Assembly (NCBI GenBank): GCA_003285105.1
Contig: CP030158.1
Coordinates: forward strand, 1,774,501 to 1,838,500
Origin: Roseithermus sacchariphilus
GTDB lineage: Bacteria; Bacteroidota; Rhodothermia; Rhodothermales; MEBIC09517
DNA length: 64,000 nucleotides
Direction of reading: 5' to 3'
The notes beneath the pieces were generated by a model that was not told where the DNA came from, ran no database searches, and was given only the letters and a program-made list of their open reading frames with translations. Position numbers and translations under genes: made by a program. Below are positions 44,615-53,447 of the stretch, in pieces. Numbering within the stretch: the first letter of the stretch is position 1; every line of letters begins with the position of its first letter.

Positions 44615-45724
44615 CATGTTGCGGAGCGCGACCGTGCCGGGGTGGTCCTTGACGAAGCGCTGATGGAAGGGCGGGTTGGCCGGGCTGTTGCGTTCGAGCA
44701 GCAGCAGGATCGAGACGCGGACGAGCTCGCCCATCGTCAGGCACGGCGTGAAGCGGTCCGTGTCGTAATGCTGGTTGAGCTGGCTACGCAGGCGGTCGAC
44801 GTTTTCCGGCGGGGCGATCAGGTCCTCGCTCATCACGTCCATCAACGCCTCGAAGCGGCCGTGGGAGACGCGCACCCGGTTGGCAATCAGCGCCCGCTCC
44901 TCGCGCTGGTATTGCAGCACGTTCTCCGGCACCAGACACCCCATCCCCATCTTGATCATCGGCTGGTTCTGGGGGTAGAACTGCGGCATGTAGACCTGCT
45001 TGCGCCAGTGGTGGCTCTGCTGGTCGAAGTCGATGGGCCGCATGCGGTAGTGCCACTTCTCGAAGTCACGCGTGATGTCGATAACGAAGTTGCCCGCGTG
45101 CATGTCGCCGAGCAGCCGGACGAAGCAGCGCTCGTTGAACTTGGTGAATTCCTTCGCCAGCCGGACCTGATCGAAGCGGCTCTCCGGCATGCCCTCCCGC
45201 ATGAACACGTCGGCCGGGATGCCGATGATGTGTTCCTCGATGAGCGTGGTGTCTCGGATGAAGTAGTGGATGCGGCTGGGCGAGAGGATGTGCTCCAGCT
45301 CCAGGCCGTAGACCCGGTTGGCATCGGCCCGCTTGACGTAGAAGTAGTCGTGGTTGTCGTTGAGGCGGTTGACGATGCGCACGCGGAAGGGCAGCGTGTT
45401 GGCGTAGAGGCAGAGGTCCACCCGGTCGATGTAGAGGTTCTCGGCGATGGAGAGGTCCCCGTAGCCTTTGAGCAGGGCGTAGGTGAGGCAGAGCTGCGCG
45501 TGGATCTCCTGCTGTTCGATGGGGGAGAAGAGCACCGTGGACCAGAGCGTGTCCTCGCCCTGCTCGTCGTAGAGCGGGACGGAGTTGGTGTAGCGCGTCA
45601 GGTCTTCGTAGCGGATGCCCTGGTCGAAGAGCCGCTGGTACCGCTCCAGGTAGGTGCGCAGGTAGTCGCTGATCGGGTAGATCGCCTTCTTGCGGCTGAT
45701 CAGGTGGCGGCGGGGCTGGATCAT
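44606..45724 (-). CDS. Conserved protein with a kinase-like (APH/HipA-type) core
   Basis: 372 residues, no signal or membrane helix. Residues 206-212 read GDMHAGN and 231-234 IDFD, the arrangement of the catalytic loop (GD-H--N) and metal-binding Asp (D-F-D) in aminoglycoside-phosphotransferase-fold enzymes. A candidate ATP lysine is K131 in YFYVKRAD, and EEHIIG (163-168) resembles the hinge. I do not know a name for this family. ATP-dependent phosphorylation of a small molecule or protein is inferred. It is convergent with the hydrolase gene and upstream of bshA on the same strand. Confidence 0.6.
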   Translation of the reverse strand: MIQPRRHLISRKKAIYPISDYLRTYLERYQRLFDQGIRYEDLTRYTNSVPLYDEQGEDTLWSTVLFSPIEQQEIHAQLCLTYALLKGYGDLSIAENLYIDRVDLCLYANTLPFRVRIVNRLNDNHDYFYVKRADANRVYGLELEHILSPSRIHYFIRDTTLIEEHIIGIPADVFMREGMPESRFDQVRLAKEFTKFNERCFVRLLGDMHAGNFVIDITRDFEKWHYRMRPIDFDQQSHHWRKQVYMPQFYPQNQPMIKMGMGCLVPENVLQYQREERALIANRVRVSHGRFEALMDVMSEDLIAPPENVDRLRSQLNQHYDTDRFTPCLTMGELVRVSILLLLERNSPANPPFHQRFVKDHPGTVALRNMHP

Positions 45725-45767
45725 GGCCGGGAGGCTCGGGGCCGGGAGGCTCGGGAGGGCCGGGCCG

Positions 45768-46913
45768 TCAGGCCTGGGCCAGGACGCGGGCGCGGACGGT
45801 TTCGTAGTAGGCCTCGTATTGCGGGACGATGCGGTCCACGTCGAACAGGCCGTGGGCGCGGGCCAGCGACGCCTCGGCCATGCGCCGGTGCAGTTCCTCG
45901 TCCACGAGCAGCCGGCGCGTTCGGTCCGTGAAGGCCTCGATGTCTCCGAGCGGGCAGAGGAAGCCGGTTTCCCCGTCGATCACCAGCTCGGGCAGGCCGC
46001 CGATGTGGCTACAGACGACCGGCACGCCGCAGCCCATCGCTTCCAGCGCCGCCAGGCCGAAGGTTTCCGAGCCGCTGGGCATGAGAAAAACGTCGGCGAT
46101 GGAGAGGATTTCTTCGACCGGGTCCTGCTTGCCCAGGAAGCGGACGTCCTCGTAGACGCCCAGCCGGCGGGCCAGGTGCTCGGCGGTGGCGCGGTCCGGC
46201 CCGTCCCCCACGAGCAGCAGCTTCACGGCGTGCCCTTCCTCCCGCAGCCGGTGAAACACCTGCACCACCTCCGGGGCATGCTTGATCGGGCGGAAGTTGG
46301 AGACGTGGACGAGCACCTTCTCCCCGTTGGGGCAGAGGGCGCGCTTGAAGTGCTCCTTGTTGGCCGGCCGGAAGCGCGACGTGTCGATGAAGTTCGGGAT
46401 GACCTCGATGTCCCGCTCGATGCCGAAGTGCTCCCGGGTTTCCTGCCGGAGGTAGTCGGAAACCGCCGTCACGCCGTCCGATTCGTTGATCGAGTACTTG
46501 ACCACGGGCGCGAAGGACGGGTCCTGCCCGACGATGGTGATGTCGGTGCCGTGCAGCGTGGTGACGACGGGCACGTGGAGGCCTTCGCGTTCGAGGATCT
46601 GCCGGGCCAGGACCGCGCTCGTGGCGTGCGGGATGGCATAGTGCACGTGCAGCAGGTCGAGTTGCTCGTAGCGGACGACGTCGACCATCGTGCTGGTCAG
46701 GGCCAGCGAGTAGGGCGGATACTCGAAGAGGGGGTAGGCATTGACCCGCACCTCGTGGAACGAAATGTTCTCCGTGACGTGGTCGAGCCGGAAGGGCAGC
46801 GAGTAGGCAATGAAGTGGATGCGATGGCCGCGCCGGGCCAGGGCTTTGCCCAGTTCCGTGGCGACGACGCCGCTGCCGCCGTAGACGGGGTAGCAGGTGA
46901 TGCCGATTTTCAT
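45768..46913 (-). CDS. bshA: N-acetylglucosaminyl-malate synthase, bacillithiol pathway
   Basis: 381 residues, GT4 glycosyltransferase. N-terminal 'KIGITCYPVYGGSGVVATEL' and 'HVHYAIPHATSA', mid 'TTLHGTDITIVGQD', and the C-terminal 'MPSGSETFGLAALEAMGCGVPV' (E-x7-E type) are diagnostic for BshA. It joins GlcNAc to L-malate, the first step to bacillithiol, the thiol used by Bacillota and Bacteroidota instead of glutathione. Other bsh genes are not in the window. Confidence 0.93.
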   Translation of the reverse strand: MKIGITCYPVYGGSGVVATELGKALARRGHRIHFIAYSLPFRLDHVTENISFHEVRVNAYPLFEYPPYSLALTSTMVDVVRYEQLDLLHVHYAIPHATSAVLARQILEREGLHVPVVTTLHGTDITIVGQDPSFAPVVKYSINESDGVTAVSDYLRQETREHFGIERDIEVIPNFIDTSRFRPANKEHFKRALCPNGEKVLVHVSNFRPIKHAPEVVQVFHRLREEGHAVKLLLVGDGPDRATAEHLARRLGVYEDVRFLGKQDPVEEILSIADVFLMPSGSETFGLAALEAMGCGVPVVCSHIGGLPELVIDGETGFLCPLGDIEAFTDRTRRLLVDEELHRRMAEASLARAHGLFDVDRIVPQYEAYYETVRARVLAQA

Positions 46914-47162
46914 GAAGCAGAGGCGGCTCGGGGGGAGGGCTGGAATGGCATTTGCGTGGACGCGCAGCCGATCCTTGACAACGAAGGACCCCCGGAGAGG
47001 TTGCACGGGGCTCGTTGCCGTGCCGGAGCCTCTGTGACGCGGCCGCCTCGCGGCGCGGCTGTGAGGAAGCCGGGCGGGCCGGCCCCGTCCGGGGTGTCCC
47101 TTTCGTGCGTCGAGGCGTACACGATGCACGTCGTCATCCTCCACCATCCGAACCTCACAACC

Positions 47163-47792
47163 ATGAAACAGCGACTCGGACGTTCTCTCTTGCTGGTGGC
47201 CCTTGGGCTGGGCGCGCTGGCCATGGCCCGGCCGGCCCATGCACAGCTCGGCCTCTCGGCAGGGCTCAACTTCAACGAGATGGGCGACATCGACACGGGC
47301 AGCCGCCAGGCCACGCTCGACAATGCCACCGGCTGGCACGTGGAGCTCTGGTACCGCCTCGGCCTCGGGCCGATCGGCGTGCAGCCGGGCATCCGCTACA
47401 TGGACGCCGGCAACCTCTACGAGGGCCTGCAGGAAGAAGGCGGCGTCGACCCGGGTGATTTCGACATCCGCATGGTCGAAGTCCCGGTGGACGTGCAGTT
47501 CAACCTGGGCCTTCCCCTCATCTCGCCCTTCGTCTCCGCCGGCCCGGTGATGCGCTTCCCGACGGGGCTCGACGAGGCGATCAAGGACGACTTCAAGAGC
47601 TTCAGCATGGCCGGCAGCCTCGGCCTGGGTGCCCGGGTCGGGCTGGCTGGCATCAAGCTCATCCCGGAGATCAAGTACACCTTCAGCATCTCGAACGTCA
47701 CCGACGGCTTCGACATCGGCTCGTACTCCGTCACGACCGACGAAGGGCAGTCGCTGAATGCCGTGATGCTGCGCCTGGGCATTCAGCTCTAG
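47163..47792 (+). CDS. Outer-membrane beta-barrel protein (PorT-like)
   Basis: 209 residues from ATG 47163. Signal peptide LLLVALGLGALAMARPAHAQ, then the alternating pattern of an eight-stranded barrel of the outer-membrane PF13568 kind: 'LGLSAGLNFNEMGD', 'VELWYRLGLGPIGVQPGIRY', 'EVPVDVQFNLGLP', 'SLGLGARVGLAGIKLIPEIK' and a terminal strand ending in L. The closest type is PorT-like. Role unknown. Divergent from bshA. Confidence 0.82.
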   Translation: MKQRLGRSLLLVALGLGALAMARPAHAQLGLSAGLNFNEMGDIDTGSRQATLDNATGWHVELWYRLGLGPIGVQPGIRYMDAGNLYEGLQEEGGVDPGDFDIRMVEVPVDVQFNLGLPLISPFVSAGPVMRFPTGLDEAIKDDFKSFSMAGSLGLGARVGLAGIKLIPEIKYTFSISNVTDGFDIGSYSVTTDEGQSLNAVMLRLGIQL

Positions 47793-47842
47793 GGCGGCGT
47801 CACACGCCCGTCCGGGTGCCCGTCCGGGTGCCCGGACGGGGC

Positions 47843-47884
47843 GGGGGCCGGATCCCATCGAGGGGACCGGCCCCCGGCTGTTTT
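47843..47884 (+). terminator. Intrinsic terminator after the barrel gene
   Basis: GGGGGCCGG (47843-47851) pairs with CCGGCCCCC (47867-47875), a GC-rich stem, followed by CTGTTTT. A second hairpin (CCCGTCCGGG / CCCGGACGGG, 47819-47840) lies just before it and may form instead. Confidence 0.75.
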
Positions 47885-47921
47885 CGGGAGGCCGCCGGGG
47901 CTTCCGGCGGGCCGCACCGCC

Positions 47922-48962
47922 TCACTCCACGTCCAGCACCACCACGACGGGAAAGTGGTCGGTCGAGGTCGTCGGATCGTGGGCCTGGACGTAGTGGACC
48001 TCGCGTACGAGGCGGTAGAGGGCCGGCGAGAGCAGGATGTGGTCGATGGCGGTCAGCTCGCCCTCGTCCACCGTGCCGTCGTCGTCACGGTCGTAATGGG
48101 CGGTGAAGCGCTCGGCGGGGGGGACGTCGGCGAGCACGTTGTGGAGGTCGTCCTCCGGGCCGGGGCCGGCCGCTTTGATGCGGGCCAGCACGTCGGTGAT
48201 GGGGCGGTTGCCGCTGCGGTCGGGCACGGCGTCGTCGTAGTCGTTGAAGTCGCCCAGGACGATCACGGCGCGGCCGGCCTGCTGCTCCTGCACCACCAGG
48301 GTACGGATGACCTCGGCCTGCGCTTCGCGGCGTGCGCGCCGCTCCGGGTCCAGCGGCCGGGCCAGCAGGTGCACGCCGATGAGGGTGACGGGCGTCTCCC
48401 CCAGGTAGAGCCGGGCGTACAGGTTCTTGCTGACGCCGTAGGTCTGGCGCGATCCCTCGACGCGGGCTCGCCGGTCGGTGCGCCCGATCTGGTCGACCGG
48501 CAGGCGGGAGAGCAGCGCCACGTCCTGTCCGGTGAACGTGTCGTTGCCTTCGACGAAGTGGATGCGGTAGCCGAGGTCGCTCAGGGATTCCGCGAGCAGG
48601 CGTTCCAGCACCCGCTCGTGTTCCACCTCCTGGAGCATCACCAGGTCGGCGTCGATCATGCGCAGAAGGGCAGCGATGCGGTCCCGATGCCGGCGGGCGA
48701 GGTCCGGGTTGCCCTGATGGGGAAACGAGGCCTGCCCCTCGTCGCCGTAGCCGTCGAACAGAAACGCGGTGTTCAGCGTCGCGATGCGCAGCCCGTCGGT
48801 GGCGAAGACGGGCGGCGGCTCGGGGGTGAAGGCGGGGGCCGGCCCGGCCGCGTCGGTCGCTGCGGAGGAGGGGGGCGGCGGGGGCTGATGGCACCCGGTG
48901 CCGGGCAGGCTCAGCGCGATCAGGAGGACGAGGAGGAGCCGGGCAGGGCGACGGAGCGACAT
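47922..48962 (-). CDS. Endonuclease/exonuclease/phosphatase-family lipoprotein
   Basis: 346 residues; lipobox LPGTGC after a typical signal. The domain has the metal-ligand set: 'RIATLNTAFLFDGYGDEGQA', 'LVMLQEVEHERVL', 'ALLSRLPVDQIG', 'IVLGDFNDYDDAVPD' and 'TSTDHFPVVVVLD'. Members are DNases, phosphatases or lipid phosphodiesterases; here it acts outside the cytoplasmic membrane. No partner gene indicates a substrate. Confidence 0.85.
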   Translation of the reverse strand: MSLRRPARLLLVLLIALSLPGTGCHQPPPPPSSAATDAAGPAPAFTPEPPPVFATDGLRIATLNTAFLFDGYGDEGQASFPHQGNPDLARRHRDRIAALLRMIDADLVMLQEVEHERVLERLLAESLSDLGYRIHFVEGNDTFTGQDVALLSRLPVDQIGRTDRRARVEGSRQTYGVSKNLYARLYLGETPVTLIGVHLLARPLDPERRARREAQAEVIRTLVVQEQQAGRAVIVLGDFNDYDDAVPDRSGNRPITDVLARIKAAGPGPEDDLHNVLADVPPAERFTAHYDRDDDGTVDEGELTAIDHILLSPALYRLVREVHYVQAHDPTTSTDHFPVVVVLDVE

Positions 48963-49036
48963 CGGGCGGACTCTGGAAAGACGAAAGACGAAGCGAAGCA
49001 GGAATCCTTCGGGGGGCTTCGAGGATCCCGTTCGTC

Positions 49037-49076
49037 CCAAAACGCACCGAGGCGTGCCCGGATGGACACGCCTCGG
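49037..49076 (-). terminator. Intrinsic terminator of the cell-wall hydrolase gene
   Basis: On the minus strand CCGAGGCGTG (49076-49067) pairs with CACGCCTCGG (49056-49047), a perfect 10-bp stem, followed by TGCGTTTTGG. It lies 108 bases after the hydrolase stop. Confidence 0.8.
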
Positions 49077-49183
49077 CAACGATGAAGTCGCGAAGCCGCA
49101 CGGGGAGGAGGCCCCTGTCAGCGCTCCCATGGCATCCGTCGGGGGATCTCCCCCCGGGCCCACCTCCCGCCGGCGGTGCGCGT

Positions 49184-49852
49184 TCAGGTCACGTCGGCGA
49201 AGAAGCGGAAGCGCCGGGTATCCACGGGATGGAGGCGGGCCGGCGCCACCGGATGCAGCCCTACCGCCCAGGCCGGGGATGTCTGCTCCGGCATGGAGCG
49301 CTCGCTGTAGAAGTGGCGCGTTTCCAGCGGGAACGGCCGCAGCGAATCCGGGGCGTGCCGTACGTGGTGGGCGATGCTCAGCGCCCGCTGCCAGCCCGGC
49401 ATGCTGGAGGTCAGCCCCAGGCTCGTGTAGAACGCCCGCTTCGGGCTGCCCGGGTTGAAGGCGCTGAACTGGTAGGGATCGAGCACCACCTCCCGGTACG
49501 TCGTCTTACCCCGGTAGGCGGTTTCCACGCGATTGCGCACGACCCAGGCGATGAGCTCCTGTTCGTGCGGCTGTTTGGTTTCCGAGAAGATGCAGCGCGC
49601 CAGCCACAGCGTTTCGGAGTCGAGTTGCTCCGGCGGCAGGGCCGGCAGCCGGTGTGGCTGCTGCAGGAGGGTTTCCAGGTTCAGGTGCAGCACGGCATCC
49701 GTTTCGGAGCTGTCCGGTGCGCCTTCGGCGGCCTCGGCCGCCGCGTGCGCGTCGCTCCGGGTCGGGTTCAGGATGCTGTGCAGAAAGAACAGGCTGGTGA
49801 AGACCAGCGGAAGCGCCATGGGAGCGTATCGTACGTGGTACGCATGGTTCAT
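49184..49852 (-). CDS. Cell-wall hydrolase, SleB-type domain
   Basis: 222 residues; start ATG 49852. One N-terminal hydrophobic segment (MALPLVFTSLFFLHSIL) as signal or anchor. The domain 'LARCIFSETKQPHEQELIAWVVRNRVET' and 'VVLDPYQFSAFNPGS' matches the SleB/CwlJ lytic family (PF07486), the glutamate in 'FSE' being the likely catalytic residue. It would cut peptidoglycan glycan strands in the periplasm. Confidence 0.82.
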   Translation of the reverse strand: MNHAYHVRYAPMALPLVFTSLFFLHSILNPTRSDAHAAAEAAEGAPDSSETDAVLHLNLETLLQQPHRLPALPPEQLDSETLWLARCIFSETKQPHEQELIAWVVRNRVETAYRGKTTYREVVLDPYQFSAFNPGSPKRAFYTSLGLTSSMPGWQRALSIAHHVRHAPDSLRPFPLETRHFYSERSMPEQTSPAWAVGLHPVAPARLHPVDTRRFRFFADVT

Positions 49853-50271
49853 AACGCTTACCCGGTTTGTGAGAAGGTGGCCTTGCCTGGTTGGAAAGAC
49901 ATCCGGTGTCCCCGAATGTAACCGGCGCAGCCCCGAGTTAGGCGCGGTCAACGGAGTTTGGCATGGCAGGTTTCCGGTAGAAAGGAACCTGTAACCTTTT
50001 TCAGAACAACCGCTTGGCGTACGCCGGAGCAATATTCACCCGCCCTTCATGGCATCTGGCGCCGGATCGCGCTAAATCGCGTGAATAGTCCGTTCAGGCG
50101 CGGGAAAGCCGGTGTGAAGGAGGGTGCGGAGACCCGGAAGCTCCCGGCGTTTCGACGGGGATGTCTTACGAACGACCGGGGCCGGGGTTACGAAACGTAC
50201 CCGTCCGCGCTACCCCGCGCATACCGTGCCAGAACGCCTGTGTAGATCCTTGCCTGTGCAGATCTTCGCCT
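49853..50271. other. 419-bp divergent intergenic region
   Basis: Lies between the minus-strand hydrolase and plus-strand pdxB. The right half (50100-50170) is G/A-rich with several GGGAAAGCC and CGGAGACCCGGAAG blocks that could fold, and there is a short open frame from 50161 (MSYERPGPGLRNVPVR) in frame with pdxB. I see no near-consensus promoter, tRNA or clear riboswitch. Confidence 0.5.
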
Positions 50272-50286
50272 ATGCAGATCCTTGCC
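50236..50286 (+). repeat. 16-bp tandem repeat over the pdxB start
   Basis: Three units of about 16 bases begin at 50236, 50252 and 50268 (GCCTGTGTAGATCCTT, GCCTGTGCAGATCTTC, GCCTATGCAGATCCTT), with a partial fourth at 50284. Each unit carries an xTG: the third holds the ATG start of pdxB, and the second GTG-CAG-ATC would encode the same M-Q-I. The period is not divisible by three, so starts are in different frames. Confidence 0.8.
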
Positions 50287-51453
50287 GATGAAAACATTCC
50301 GTTCGTCCAGGAGGCGTTCGGCACCCTGGGCACCGTGCGGACCCGGCCGGGCCGCCAGATCACGCGAGCGGATCTGGCCTCGACCGACGTGCTGCTCGTG
50401 CGCAGCGTCACGCCCGTGAATGCGGCGCTGCTGGAGGGGACGCCGGTGCGGTTCGTCGGCTCCGCCACGATCGGGACGGACCACGTCGACCTCGACTATC
50501 TGGCGCAACGGGGCATTGCCTTCGCCCATGCCCCCGGCTCCAACGCCGAGTCGGTGGTCGAATACGTGCTGGCGGCGCTCTACGTCCTGGCCCGGCGGCA
50601 CGATCGTCCGCTGCGGGGGCAGACCGTGGGCATCGTCGGCTGCGGCAACATCGGCGGGCGGCTGGCGCAGCGGGTGCCGGCGCTGGGGGCCGCGGTGCTG
50701 TGCTGCGACCCCCCGAAGGCCGAGCAGGCCGAGCGGGAGGGCCGGCCTCATGCCTACCGCCCTCTGGCGGAGGTGCTGGCTGCGGCCGACGTCGTCACGG
50801 TCCACGTGCCCTTCACCCGCACGGGGCCGCATCCGACCTACCACCTGCTGAATGCGGAGACCCTGCGGCAGATGCCCGCGCAGGCCTGGCTGCTCAACAC
50901 CTCGCGCGGGGCCGTGGTGGACAACCCGGCGCTGCGTGCTGCGCGGGAAGCGGGCCACCTCGGGGGGGTGGTGCTGGACGTCTGGGAAGGCGAACCGGAG
51001 CCGGACGTCGCGCTGCTGCGTCGGGTCGATCTGGCCACGCCCCACATCGCCGGCTACTCCTACGACGGCAAGGTCGCCGGCACCCGGATGCTCTACGACG
51101 CCGTCACGGCCCACTTCGGCCTGGAGGCATCCTGGACGGCGGAGGCGGAGCTGGCCGCCGGCCTGGAGGATCGGCTGGCGCTGACGCCCCCGGCGGCCGA
51201 CCGGCCGGAGGGCGACCCGGAGGTCGACTGGATGCACGCGCTGATCCGGCAGATGTACGACATCGAGGCCGACGACGCGCGGATGCGGTCCCTGGCGGAC
51301 CAGCCCGCCGGGGACCGCGCCGCGACCTTCACGGCGCTCCGCAAGCACTATCCCCGCCGTCGCACGTTCGCACTACACACACTGCCCGGAGCGGCGGTGC
51401 CGCCGGCGTATCGCACCGCCGTGGCCGAGGGGCTGCGGGTGCGGCTGGTCTGA
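50272..51453 (+). CDS. pdxB: Erythronate-4-phosphate dehydrogenase
   Basis: 393 residues, D-isomer 2-hydroxyacid dehydrogenase fold. N-terminal 'MQILADENIPFVQEAFG', substrate loop 'RSVTPVNAALLEG', 'FVGSATIGTDHVDL', NAD motif 'GIVGCGNIGGRLAQ', catalytic R in LNTSRGAVVDN, E in VWEGEPEPD, H in ATPHIAGYSYDGK. The C-terminal dimerisation domain unique to PdxB is present. Second step of the DXP-dependent vitamin B6 route; pdxJ is encoded 1 kb downstream on the other strand. Confidence 0.93.
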   Translation: MQILADENIPFVQEAFGTLGTVRTRPGRQITRADLASTDVLLVRSVTPVNAALLEGTPVRFVGSATIGTDHVDLDYLAQRGIAFAHAPGSNAESVVEYVLAALYVLARRHDRPLRGQTVGIVGCGNIGGRLAQRVPALGAAVLCCDPPKAEQAEREGRPHAYRPLAEVLAAADVVTVHVPFTRTGPHPTYHLLNAETLRQMPAQAWLLNTSRGAVVDNPALRAAREAGHLGGVVLDVWEGEPEPDVALLRRVDLATPHIAGYSYDGKVAGTRMLYDAVTAHFGLEASWTAEAELAAGLEDRLALTPPAADRPEGDPEVDWMHALIRQMYDIEADDARMRSLADQPAGDRAATFTALRKHYPRRRTFALHTLPGAAVPPAYRTAVAEGLRVRLV

Positions 51454-51482
51454 GGCGCCGCACCGCCCGGCCTGCCCGGGCC

Positions 51483-52394
51483 TCAGGCCGAGTAGCCGTA
51501 CGAGCGCAACAGCCCGTCGCGGTTGCGCCAGTCCCCCCGCACCTTGACGTGGAGTTGCAGGTAGACGGGTTTGCCCAGGAAGGCCTCGATGTCCGCCCGG
51601 GCGGCCTGCCCGATGCGCTTCAGGGCGCTACCCCCCTTGCCGATCAGGATGCCCTTCTGGGAGTTGCGCTCCACGATGATCTCCGCGTCGATGAAGTCCT
51701 TGCCGCCTTCGCGCTCCTCGAACTGCACGATGTTGACCTGGGTCGAGTAGGGGATCTCCTGCGCGTAGTGCTCGAAGATCTTCTCCCGGATGATCTCCGC
51801 CACGAAGAAGCGCTCCGGGTGCTCGCTGATCATGTCCTTCGGGTAGAACGGCGGGCCGAAGGGCAGATGCTGCAGGATCTCCTCCAGGAGCACGTCCAGC
51901 CCGTCCCCCCGGAGGGCCGAGATCGGGACGACGGCTTCGAAGGCACGCAGGCGCGTGTAGGCCTCGACCAGCGGCAGGGCCTGGTCCCGGGCGATCTGAT
52001 CCATCTTGTTGATGACCAGGATCGCCGGGCGCTCCCCGATCCGCTCCAGCGTCAGCGTGTCCGGGCGATCCTGCGTGGCGTCGACCATGAACAGCAGCAG
52101 GTCGGCGTCCTGCACGGCGCTCTCGACGGCGTGCATCATCGACCGGTGCAGGCCGTAGCGGGGCTGGATGACGCCGGGGGTGTCCAGGAAGATCACCTGG
52201 TACGAGGGGCCGGAGAGGATGCCGAGGATTCGGTGGCGGGTCGTCTGCGGCTTGGGCGTCACGATGGACAGCTTGCGGCCCAGCAGGGCGTTCATCAGCG
52301 TGCTCTTGCCCACGTTGGGCTTGCCGATCAGCGCCACGTAGCCGCTGCGATGATCCGGGGGGATGGCCTCGGGATTGATCAGGGGTGTTTCCAC
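51483..52394 (-). CDS. era: GTPase Era
   Basis: 303 residues. GTPase motifs: GKPNVGKS (G1), 'PQTTRHRILG' (G2 region), DTPG (G3), NKMD (G4), SALRGDG (G5). C-terminal KH domain 'GILIGKGGSALKRIGQAARADIEAFL'. Starts at GTG 52394, which gives the usual short N-terminus. Era binds 16S rRNA and checks small-subunit assembly. Confidence 0.95.
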   Translation of the reverse strand: METPLINPEAIPPDHRSGYVALIGKPNVGKSTLMNALLGRKLSIVTPKPQTTRHRILGILSGPSYQVIFLDTPGVIQPRYGLHRSMMHAVESAVQDADLLLFMVDATQDRPDTLTLERIGERPAILVINKMDQIARDQALPLVEAYTRLRAFEAVVPISALRGDGLDVLLEEILQHLPFGPPFYPKDMISEHPERFFVAEIIREKIFEHYAQEIPYSTQVNIVQFEEREGGKDFIDAEIIVERNSQKGILIGKGGSALKRIGQAARADIEAFLGKPVYLQLHVKVRGDWRNRDGLLRSYGYSA

Positions 52395-52485
52395 AAGGGA
52401 CGAGGGTGAGGGAGTGGGAATGGGCGAGGGTCGCGTGCCGGTGGAGCGAGTGGGGTTCGATTCGGACGAGCGTCCCGGACGAGCG

Positions 52486-53211
52486 TCAATAGCCTTTAAC
52501 GACGCGGCGCATCTCGCGCACGGCCTCCGGCAGCCCGGTGAACACGGCGCGGGCGATGACGGCGAAGCCGATGGACACCTCCTTGACGTGGGGCACCGTG
52601 TCGGCGAAGAGCCGGAAGTTGCGGTAGTCCAGGCCGTGGCCGGCGTGAATCTGCAGGCCGAGGGCGTGGGCGCGTTCGGCGCCCTGCGCCAGGCGTTCGG
52701 CCAGGGCCCGGCGTTCGGCCGGGGTGGCGGCGTTGGCATAGTCGCCCGTGTGCAGTTCGATGCAGTTGGCCCCCACCTCACAGGCCGCCTCGATCTGGTC
52801 GAGGTCCGGATCGAGGAACAGCGCTACCTCCGGGATCCCGGCGTCATAGAGGCGGCGGATGACGTCGCGCAGGCGGGTGCGGTGCTGGAGGACGTCCAGC
52901 CCCCCCTCGGTGGTGACCTCTTCCCGGCGCTCCGGGACGAGCGTGGCCAGGTCGGGCTGTAGTTCACAGCAGATCTGCACGATGTCGTCCGCCGTCGAGA
53001 GTTCGAAGTCGAGCTTCGACTGGACGGTGTCGCGGAGCAGGCGGGCGTCCCGGTCGGTGATGTGCCGGCGGTCTTCGCGCAGGTGGAAGACGATGCCGTC
53101 GGCGCCGGCTTGTTCGCAGAGCGCGGCGGCATGGACGGGGTCCGGGAAGGTCTCTCGCCGGGCGTTTCGGAGCGTGGCGATGTGGTCGATGTTGATGAGC
53201 AGGTCGATCAC
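52486..53211 (-). CDS. pdxJ: Pyridoxine 5'-phosphate synthase
   Basis: 241 residues, TIM barrel, start GTG 53211. Motifs: 'LLINIDHIATLRNARRETFP', 'GADGIVFHLREDRRHI', 'KLDFELST', 'PDLATLVPERREEVTTEGGL', 'VALFLDPDLDQIEAA', 'IELHTGDYANA' and 'LQIHAGHGLDYRN'. It joins deoxyxylulose phosphate with an amino-oxopropyl phosphate to form PNP. 91 bases upstream of era on the same strand. Confidence 0.95.
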   Translation of the reverse strand: MIDLLINIDHIATLRNARRETFPDPVHAAALCEQAGADGIVFHLREDRRHITDRDARLLRDTVQSKLDFELSTADDIVQICCELQPDLATLVPERREEVTTEGGLDVLQHRTRLRDVIRRLYDAGIPEVALFLDPDLDQIEAACEVGANCIELHTGDYANAATPAERRALAERLAQGAERAHALGLQIHAGHGLDYRNFRLFADTVPHVKEVSIGFAVIARAVFTGLPEAVREMRRVVKGY

Positions 53212-53354
53212 GGCGGGCAGAAAATACCTTGCGAAAGCAACTCTGGTGGGGGGGCGGGGTCTTCCTGTATCGAGACGCGGAACCCTTCCAACCGCGCAGC
53301 CGCCCGGTTTGTTTTGGCCGGGTTCCGGCGGCCGGCGGACGGGGAGGGCGCCGG

Positions 53355-53383
53355 TTGCTTTTCGGGGGAGGGGCCTGTATTTT
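53355..53383 (+). promoter_or_regulatory. Candidate promoter for 53448 gene
   Basis: TTGCTT (53355-53360), 17-base spacer, TATTTT (53378-53383), 65 bases before the start. Reasonable hexamers with ideal spacing in a G+C-rich region. Confidence 0.45.
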
Positions 53384-53447
53384 CGCAACGGCTTTTTCGG
53401 CCCCCCACCGACCACGTACCCTCAACCTCATCTGGAGCACGACGCAC

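Noticed and set aside
49938-49944. GTTAGGC heptamer resembling an attC right box
   Set aside because: No inverse left box with a palindromic interior at a plausible distance; occurs in ordinary chromosomal context.
50104-50165. Possible cobalamin riboswitch
   Set aside because: Only the GGGAA-GCCGGTG-GAA part is suggestive; the conserved B12-box downstream is missing and pdxB is not a B12 gene. Left as a weak finding about structure only.
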